A stretch of 64,000 nt of DNA from Flavonifractor sp. An112 (lineage in GTDB: Bacteria; Bacillota; Clostridia; Oscillospirales; Oscillospiraceae): contig NZ_NFLU01000003.1 in assembly GCF_002161085.1 (NCBI RefSeq), forward strand, positions 62,001 to 126,000, given 5' to 3'. Shown in pieces: positions 59,803 to 64,000 of this stretch; position 1 is the first letter of the stretch, and each line of letters starts with the position of its first letter. The translations under genes and the position numbers were made by a program. The notes under the pieces were generated by a model. That model was not told the origin of the DNA. It saw only the letters and a program-made list of their open reading frames with translations, and searched no databases.

Positions 59803-60586
59803 AGATGCCTTCCTCCCAGGCTGCCGCCGCGCCGGACGGCCCCATGTTGTAGGCCATCAGGGCCTTGTGTACGGTGTCTGTGCGTTCCATCTGCTGCGCC
59901 AGGTAGGCCAGGCCGGTGCGGAAATTATCCCTCGGCACCCACAGGTCCGTGGCGCCGACCTGCTCCATCAGGTCCGTGTGCAGGGTCCCATTCACCTGCA
60001 AGTATCCGATGGACGCGCCGCCGTCGCCGGCGACATTCTGGAAGGACGTTTCCACGTCGACCATGCCCAGGGCCAGGGGGTACCAGATGTCGAAGGCGTC
60101 CGCCGCGTTGAACAGTTCCATCTGTTCCTCCGCCGTCAGCGGCACAGCTTCGCAGTAGAATATCGGCTGCACAATTTCTTCCTGCTCCAGCAGCGGCAGC
60201 AGCTGGACGGCTCCCGTGGCGCCCGTGCTTTCCACTTCCGCCGCCGGCTCCGTCTTCGGCTCCGCCAGGACTCTGGCCATGACGATGATCAGCAGCACGG
60301 ACGCCAGGACGGTCAGGGCCGCCAGGGCCACGATGCGCCGGTGCGCCTTCCTGCGGCGGTTCCGCTCTCTGGCCCTCCGCGTCCGCTCCCTGCGCCCCCG
60401 CTCTTCGGCGTCCTCCCTCTGCTTGACGGCCCGCCCCAGCTCCGCCTGGCGGTCTCTGGCCATGTTCAGGTCCCTGTCCATGACCGCGACCTTGTTCTTC
60501 AGGTAGTCCACGTCCCTGGCGATCCCCTCGTACTGCGTCAGGGCGCTGCGCAGGTACTTCTCTTTCCTCTGGCTCATGTCACACAC
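59735..60586 (-). CDS. Membrane-anchored lytic transglycosylase-like protein
   Basis: The 283-residue protein has a basic cytoplasmic coiled-coil start (1-85), one membrane helix (about 88-108), and an outer SLT/lysozyme-like domain (about 145-283). Catalytic Glu is in LGMVDVETSF, followed by GDGGASIGYLQVN and ALMAYNMG. It lies in the early region far from the lysis genes, so it may act in entry, in the lysogen, or in wall remodelling and not in lysis. Confidence 0.82.
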   Translation of the reverse strand: MCDMSQRKEKYLRSALTQYEGIARDVDYLKNKVAVMDRDLNMARDRQAELGRAVKQREDAEERGRRERTRRARERNRRRKAHRRIVALAALTVLASVLLIIVMARVLAEPKTEPAAEVESTGATGAVQLLPLLEQEEIVQPIFYCEAVPLTAEEQMELFNAADAFDIWYPLALGMVDVETSFQNVAGDGGASIGYLQVNGTLHTDLMEQVGATDLWVPRDNFRTGLAYLAQQMERTDTVHKALMAYNMGPSGAAAAWEEGIYETEYSQKVLERAEYWAAAMGW

Positions 60587-60590
60587 TCCT

Positions 60591-60767
60591 TCATTCTCCG
60601 GCCGCTCTGGCCGGTTTTCTTTTGCGGTATTCCTTCAGCCACACCTGGAAGGCCGCTTCTGCCTCCGGCTGCTCGAAGTAGGCCGCCACCCGTTCCAGCA
60701 GGCAGCGGGCCAGGTCATCGCAGACGCCCCGGGGCACCCGCTCGACGTCAATGGCGATTCGCTCCAC
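60591..60767 (-). CDS. Small phage protein (58 residues)
   Basis: GTG 60767 with GAAGGAGG upstream opens a 58-codon frame, VERIAIDVERVPRGVCDDLA at the start and a basic KEYRKRKPAR end. It overlaps the upstream gene by 20 bases and ends five bases before the transglycosylase gene. Function unknown. Confidence 0.6.
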   Translation of the reverse strand: MERIAIDVERVPRGVCDDLARCLLERVAAYFEQPEAEAAFQVWLKEYRKRKPARAAGE

Positions 60768-61113
60768 GGTCTTTGCCTCCTTCCGGGTTTGCCGGCAGTC
60801 CGTTCACGTTCCGCCACCTCGCCACGGTGGACACGCCGCAGCCGGCAATGGCGGCGATCTCCTTGTCCGTCTTCTTCCGGCGGTATAGGTCTTCGACCTT
60901 CCCATAGTCCACCTTCCGCCGGCGGTCTCCCGTCGTCTTCACGGTACACCCAGGGCCTGGAGGGCACGGCCTGCGGTGGCCGACGATGCCGATGTAATCG
61001 CAGCAGCGGCTGGCGGTGAAATAGATGCAGCCTTTGCAGGCTCTGGCCAGGGCCGCCCATTCGGCGTTGATGCGGTCCTGCCGCGCCCTCTTTCCCTGCT
61101 TCCCGCCGCTCAT
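60748..61113 (-). CDS. Cys-rich helix-turn-helix protein
   Basis: From ATG 61113, overlapping the stop of variable protein 2, it has 121 residues. The N-terminal half has CKGCIYFTASRCCDYIG and RPCPPGPGC, a probable zinc site. The C-terminal half is a small helix-turn-helix (KTDKEIAAIAGCGVSTVARWRN). It is likely a DNA-binding regulator translated together with the DGR target. Confidence 0.7.
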   Translation of the reverse strand: MSGGKQGKRARQDRINAEWAALARACKGCIYFTASRCCDYIGIVGHRRPCPPGPGCTVKTTGDRRRKVDYGKVEDLYRRKKTDKEIAAIAGCGVSTVARWRNVNGLPANPEGGKDRGANRH

Positions 61114-61763
61114 TCTCTCCCGGCTCTGTTCCATAGCTCTTTGATCAGCTCCGCGTCGGTGTATCGTGCCAGGGTGCCATCCCCTTCGGCAATCACCGCA
61201 GACGGCACGCTCATAGATACAACGATTTCAGATTTCAGGTAAAAAGCCGGGCGCGGGCAGTAGTCGTTCGCGCTGCGCACGTAGTTGTCGTTCAGCGCCC
61301 CCGAAGTATTCACGTAATACGCGTAGTCGTAGTTCGAGCGAGGGGAGCGCAGGGTGGCCCACCCGGTGGCCAGCCAGTAGGCGCGGGACGTCAGCGGGAT
61401 AAAGCGGCGGTATTTCCTGTATTCGTCCACCGTCAGCGACCGCAGGGACAGTTGCGGCTTTCCGTAGTCCGTCATGCCGTCCATGGTGGTCAGGTCGATC
61501 TCCCGCTCCAGCAGGGCCTCGTACAGATTCGGGCGGCTCTCCGCCCAGTCCTCGATAATGTGGTGCAGGTTGCTTCCCTGGTAGTTGTTCGGCGCTTCCA
61601 CTTCTTCGTCGTTACAAAAGGGGACGGTGTTCGGCAGTGCGTCAGCGGTCACCACGAAGCTGCCTTCGCCGTCATCGTCCAGTTTCACCAGCTCCACGCC
61701 GTCCAGCAGGAAGCTGTATCCGCGCGGTACTCCGCCCAATTCCAGATTGATTTTCATGTTCAT
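61110..61763 (-). CDS. DGR variable protein 2 (remote target)
   Basis: From ATG 61763 (CAGGAGGAAGG upstream) it has 217 residues. The N-terminal half is unlike variable protein 1 (INLELGGVPRGYSFLLDG, then TMDGMTDYGKPQ). The C-terminal part has the same variable cassette: TLRSP, AYYVNTSGAL, CPRPAFYLKSEI. VR2 codes for about residues 138-173. It is embedded in the early operon between a helix-turn-helix gene and small unknown genes, about 22 kb from the template. It lacks membrane or signal segments, so it looks cytoplasmic. Confidence 0.88.
   Translation of the reverse strand: MNMKINLELGGVPRGYSFLLDGVELVKLDDDGEGSFVVTADALPNTVPFCNDEEVEAPNNYQGSNLHHIIEDWAESRPNLYEALLEREIDLTTMDGMTDYGKPQLSLRSLTVDEYRKYRRFIPLTSRAYWLATGWATLRSPRSNYDYAYYVNTSGALNDNYVRSANDYCPRPAFYLKSEIVVSMSVPSAVIAEGDGTLARYTDAELIKELWNRAGRE
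61244..61352 (-). repeat. DGR variable repeat VR2
   Basis: The 109 bases match template 39263-39371 without gaps. Eleven differences, all at coding-strand template adenines. The invariant GC-rich 3' end (CCGCGCCCGGCTT) is the same as in VR1, while the match at the 5' side stops after CTGCGCTCCCCT, earlier than VR1. Differences from VR1 are also at the same class of positions. Confidence 0.95.
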
Positions 61764-62158
61764 GCCTTCCTCCTGTTCTTTTTCCCGTTCTCCGTTCCGT
61801 ACCGGACCAGGGCGGACAGGGCTTCCTCGCCCACGTCCTCGCGCCCCTCCGCCGCCCGCCGCTTCGCACAGCGGGCCAGGGCCTTCTCCCGGTCGTAGCC
61901 GATGGCGGCCGCGTACTTCCCGGCGATGTATCTGTATCTCTCGATGCGGCACTCGATGGCCCCCACCTGGTAGGCGGTCAGCTTGTCCCGCTCCCGCTCG
62001 ATGTACTGCTCGCAGATGTCGGCGTAGTCCTCCAGGGCGTCGCAGATCAGGAACAGGTCCCCCTCGCACGTCCTGATGGCGGAAGGATAAAAGCCCTTCC
62101 GGCCCCTCCGCAGGAACTCCAGGGCCGTCTCCTGGCTCTCCGGCTCCCGGCCGGTCAC
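61760..62158 (-). CDS. Hypothetical phage protein
   Basis: The 132-residue helical protein (GTG start in overlap with the next upstream gene) contains LFLICDALEDYADICEQYIERER and a basic Arg/Lys tail. It directly precedes variable protein 2, overlapping it by four bases, so the two are made together. No known domain. Confidence 0.65.
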   Translation of the reverse strand: MTGREPESQETALEFLRRGRKGFYPSAIRTCEGDLFLICDALEDYADICEQYIERERDKLTAYQVGAIECRIERYRYIAGKYAAAIGYDREKALARCAKRRAAEGREDVGEEALSALVRYGTENGKKNRRKA

Positions 62159-62349
62159 CGGCGCACCTCCGGGGGCTTGGCCGGCAATCTCGCCGCCCTG
62201 GACAGCGCCAGCATGTGGTCCCTGGTCAGCTTGTCGATGACCTTCCCGATGTGGCCATACCCGGCCATGTCGGCCAGGCGCTCCAGGTTGTAAAGGGTTT
62301 GCGGTGTCACCAGCACAGACACGCGCCGCAGGTTCTTCTTTCTGCTCAT
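62155..62349 (-). CDS. Ribbon-helix-helix-like small protein
   Basis: The 64-residue protein has a basic start with a short strand (KNLRRVSVLVTPQTLYNLERLADMAG) and two helices, the pattern of CopG/Arc DNA-binding proteins. It overlaps both neighbours by four bases. It is likely an early regulator. Confidence 0.65.
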   Translation of the reverse strand: MSRKKNLRRVSVLVTPQTLYNLERLADMAGYGHIGKVIDKLTRDHMLALSRAARLPAKPPEVRR

Positions 62350-62477
62350 TCTCCGGCTTCCTCCTTCTTCACTCCGTAGTAGCAGTCCTTGCAGTCCTCG
62401 ACCTCCCCGGTCTCCATGGGGCAGTAGTCGCCGTCCTGATACATGGCGTATTCCGGCTTCCCGCAGGTATAGTTCAT
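62346..62477 (-). CDS. Small Cys-containing phage protein (43 residues)
   Basis: From ATG 62477 (GTGAAGGAAGA upstream) it encodes 43 residues, starting MNYTCGKPEYAMYQDGDYCP and containing four cysteines including CKDC, a possible zinc ribbon. The longer open frame from 62573 lies inside the neighbour gene. Confidence 0.6.
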   Translation of the reverse strand: MNYTCGKPEYAMYQDGDYCPMETGEVEDCKDCYYGVKKEEAGE

Positions 62478-62484
62478 TCTTCCT

Positions 62485-62727
62485 TCACCTCCCCAGGACC
62501 ACGGCGTCCCATTGTTCTCTGGAAAGTCCCTCCAGCAGCTTGTTATCCAGCTCTTCCAAAGCCGCTTTTTCATCTTCGGCCTGTTCTGCTGCTTCCCGCA
62601 AAATATCGCTTCCGGGGAATTTGGCCGCGCTCTCTATGGCCTCCTTCGCGTCTGCGATCTCATGGAGCAGCGCACGGCGCAAGGCTCTGGCCTCTCTCGG
62701 CGTCAATTTCAGTGTTATCTTTTTCAT
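62485..62727 (-). CDS. Hypothetical helical phage protein
   Basis: The 80-residue protein (KKITLKLTPREARALRRALL start) is fully helical and charged with a Glu/Asp-rich centre. Similar short proteins occur in clostridial phage early regions. Function unknown. Confidence 0.6.
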   Translation of the reverse strand: MKKITLKLTPREARALRRALLHEIADAKEAIESAAKFPGSDILREAAEQAEDEKAALEELDNKLLEGLSREQWDAVVLGR

Positions 62728-62746
62728 GCCCTTGCGCTTCTCCCGG

Positions 62747-62956
62747 CTATGCCTTCACGTACCTGTGCGTAACCGTCACCTTCAGGGCACACTCCGTACA
62801 GGCGGCCATCAGCTTCGGGTTCTTCTCCATAACGTCCAGCACCCCCGGCCGTTCCCAGCACTCCCGGCCGCATACCGGGCACGTGACCAGGCGCCACGCC
62901 GGGCCGCCCTCCGGCACGTTCTTCTTCATCGGCATGGTGATGACTCCGTCTTTCAT
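62747..62956 (-). CDS. Small zinc-ribbon-like phage protein
   Basis: The 69-residue protein has CPVCGREC and CTEC, a four-Cys zinc-ribbon pattern. Its leader GGAGGAACAGAACATGAA is the same as those of the genes starting at 57948 and 63456. Function unknown. Confidence 0.65.
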   Translation of the reverse strand: MKDGVITMPMKKNVPEGGPAWRLVTCPVCGRECWERPGVLDVMEKNPKLMAACTECALKVTVTHRYVKA

Positions 62957-62974
62957 GTTCTGTTCCTCCTGTTG

Positions 62975-63003
62975 TTGCCCCGTCCGGCGCCCCGTGGTAT
63001 CAT
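62975..63003 (+). promoter_or_regulatory. Possible promoter of the rightward 66-residue gene
   Basis: TTGCCC (62975-62980), 17 bases, TATCAT (62998-63003) preceded by TG (extended -10). It lies 25 bases before the only complete rightward phage gene. Confidence 0.5.
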
Positions 63004-63027
63004 CAAGGCAGGGAAGGGGGTGATTTT

Positions 63028-63228
63028 ATGAATGAAATTGAAGTTTCCGTCAAAGAGCTTTACAAAATGGCCAAAGCAATGCTTGATGACGGCATGGATA
63101 CCGTTCTTATTCGCTTTTTAGAGTCTGGCGGAGAAAACGGCCGTCCCTGTATTTCCTTTGAAGCGTCCTCCGAGAATGAGTCTGATTTCGGGGTCGACTA
63201 TGAGGAGATCGAAGAGATCAGCGATTAA
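63028..63228 (+). CDS. Small acidic rightward phage protein
   Basis: This 66-residue gene runs against its neighbours. AAGGGGGTGA precedes the ATG. About a quarter of residues are Asp/Glu, with a very acidic end (DYEEIEEISD). The separate promoter and opposite strand suggest expression in the lysogen. It could be a DNA-mimic or superinfection factor, which is only a guess from charge and orientation. Confidence 0.65.
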   Translation: MNEIEVSVKELYKMAKAMLDDGMDTVLIRFLESGGENGRPCISFEASSENESDFGVDYEEIEEISD

Positions 63229-63252
63229 CTCATACCGTCCGGCGACTGTTGG

Positions 63253-63456
63253 TCAGTCGCCGGACCTTTCAATTTTGTAGGACACGCTTTCGATGCCGCG
63301 CTTCCGCAGCCTGCGCCGGACTTCCCGCATGACTTCCGCCATCAGGTTGAAGGCCTCGTTCTCGTCCGCCAGCTCCGCGCCCGCTCCGTTGATGGTCACG
63401 TTGATATGCAGCTTTCCTTCCGCCGCTGTTCGGATTCCCTTCTTTTGCCTGTTCAT
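63253..63456 (-). CDS. Hypothetical phage protein
   Basis: The 67-residue protein (MNRQKKGIRTAAEGKLHINV start, helical C-terminus VMREVRRRLRKRG) carries the common leader GAGGAACAGAACATGAAC. No domain recognised. It follows the Cro-like gene in the leftward early operon. Confidence 0.6.
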   Translation of the reverse strand: MNRQKKGIRTAAEGKLHINVTINGAGAELADENEAFNLMAEVMREVRRRLRKRGIESVSYKIERSGD

Positions 63457-63481
63457 GTTCTGTTCCTCCGTTCGTTATCGT

Positions 63482-63700
63482 TTAAGCAACTTCTTCTTCA
63501 AAAAAAACGGCCGGGTCGATGCCCCACTTCTCGCAAATCTTCCGCTGCTCGGAGATGTAGAAGTCAGAGTATCCATTGATTTTCAGCTGTACCGTGGTTT
63601 CCGATACTCCAATCAATTCGGCCACCATTTTATACGTCACGCCTGCACCGGCAAGTGCCCGCTTCAGCGTAACATACGGGGCGTGTACTTTCTTTTTCAT
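63482..63700 (-). CDS. Cro-like helix-turn-helix regulator
   Basis: The 72-residue protein has a helix-turn-helix of the XRE/Cro type (YKMVAELIGVSETTVQLKINGY) and is the first gene leftward from the lysogeny control region. It is divergent from the CI-like gene at 63850. It probably turns down the lysogenic promoter when the phage enters the lytic cycle. Confidence 0.75.
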   Translation of the reverse strand: MKKKVHAPYVTLKRALAGAGVTYKMVAELIGVSETTVQLKINGYSDFYISEQRKICEKWGIDPAVFFEEEVA

Positions 63701-63728
63701 CGTGGGTTCCTCCTTTCTTCGCCGTTCG

Positions 63729-63746
63729 GTTATCGTTTACGATAAC
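63729..63746. promoter_or_regulatory. Repressor operator O1
   Basis: GTTATCGTTTACGATAAC: seven-base perfect arms around TTTA, just downstream of the leftward -10 box. A second near-copy lies 33 bases away centre to centre, about three helical turns. Confidence 0.7.
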
Positions 63747-63775
63747 AAGATAGCACAGTTTTTTATCGCCGTCAA
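63747..63775 (-). promoter_or_regulatory. Leftward early promoter (cro promoter)
   Basis: On the minus strand TTGACG (63775-63770), 17 bases, TATCTT (63752-63747). It drives the Cro-like gene and the early operon. Operators O1 and O2 lie at its start point and -35 box, so repressor binding would shut it off. Confidence 0.78.
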
Positions 63776-63779
63776 TAAC
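63762..63779. promoter_or_regulatory. Repressor operator O2
   Basis: Read on the minus strand it is GTTATTGACGGCGATAAA, matching O1 in the arms (GTTAT-G and CGATAA) with one or two changes and overlapping the leftward -35 box. Found by comparison with O1. Confidence 0.6.
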
Positions 63780-63796
63780 TTTATTTACATTTCCCA

Positions 63797-63825
63797 TTGA
63801 TTTATTTGTGTCTGTTGCTTATAAT
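63797..63825 (+). promoter_or_regulatory. Repressor maintenance promoter
   Basis: TTGATT (63797-63802), 17 bases, perfect TATAAT (63820-63825), 24 bases before the CI-like ATG. It diverges from the leftward early promoter. Confidence 0.75.
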
Positions 63826-63849
63826 TCGGTTTGTAGGGGGTGTTGTTTT

Positions 63850-64000
63850 ATGAAGACCAGTAATCCAGATAGCCATTTCGGCCGTACATTTCGTCAGCTC
63901 CGTGAAGCCGCTGGCCTCACCGTGGAGGAATTTTGCAAGCAGTATAATTCCCGTTTCGACGGCCGCATGAACAAAAGCACAGTCAGTCGTTACGAAAACA
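63850..64000 (+). CDS. CI-like phage repressor (partial)
   Basis: The first 50 codons are in the window. They contain a helix-turn-helix of the XRE type (FRQLREAAGLTVEEFCKQYN and KSTVSRYEN). TAGGGGGTG precedes the ATG. The gene runs off the right edge. Position opposite the Cro-like gene and next to paired operators marks it as the lysogeny repressor. Confidence 0.75.
   Translation, partial: MKTSNPDSHFGRTFRQLREAAGLTVEEFCKQYNSRFDGRMNKSTVSRYEN

Noticed and set aside
58823-60907. A very long rightward open frame (694 codons)
   Set aside because: It lies opposite several leftward genes with recognised domains and good starts. Long antisense frames are expected in this GC-rich codon usage.
37444-61352. 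Reading the three similar cassettes as ordinary gene duplication
   Set aside because: Differences sit only at template adenines and the middle copy is not in a gene; a reverse transcriptase and Avd-like gene are beside it.
1-64000. CRISPR array
   Set aside because: No set of evenly spaced direct repeats was seen on either strand.

Overview
The window is a GC-rich chromosome segment from an anaerobic, low-G+C-phylum (Firmicutes/Clostridia) bacterium. An Oscillospiraceae-type gut clostridium is my inference from the anaerobic (cbi) B12 route, the CbiK chelatase, the HemA-CysG fusion, DUF134, WalRK-YycHI and MecA. It falls into three parts.

1-25.5 kb: one almost unbroken rightward run of B12 and tetrapyrrole genes. 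It opens with a promoter, a cobalamin riboswitch and an intrinsic terminator. Then come cbiD-F-G-H-J-ET-A, cobT-U-S, a short cobU paralogue, cobC, cbiB, cobD, cbiP, cbiC and cbiK. A second cobalamin riboswitch precedes the cobalt transporter cbiMNQO, followed by cbiL, hemA-cysG(N), hemC, cobA-hemD, hemB and hemL. Together they build uroporphyrinogen III from glutamyl-tRNA, methylate it to precorrin-2, insert cobalt, and carry the ring to cobalamin. No cobalamin adenosyltransferase is seen in the window.

25.5-34.5 kb: housekeeping genes. These are a DUF134 regulator, long-form hpf, a leftward nudix-walR-walK-yycH-yycI operon, mecA, smpB, ppiB and the tmRNA gene ssrA. Two intergenic spaces here hold unusual multi-hairpin cloverleaf palindromes, one next to a leftover 3' end of a second walR allele.

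34.5-64 kb (running off the right edge): a siphovirus prophage abutting the 3' end of ssrA, nearly all transcribed leftwards. From left to right: lysis genes, a carbohydrate-binding tail-end protein, a diversity-generating retroelement (DGR), the tail, head and packaging genes, then SSB, PcfJ-like and candidate AcrIIA9-like genes, an HUH replication protein, many small early genes, a Cro-like repressor, paired operators and the start of a CI-like repressor.

The main discovery is the DGR. It has an Avd-like gene, a template repeat (39263-39388), a reverse transcriptase and a DUF6273/C-type-lectin-like target with VR1 beside it. A second target gene about 22 kb away in the early region carries VR2. 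All 12 TR/VR1 differences and all 11 TR/VR2 differences fall at template adenines (coding strand), the signature of adenine-specific mutagenic retrohoming. One template therefore diversifies two proteins, one of them outside the structural module.
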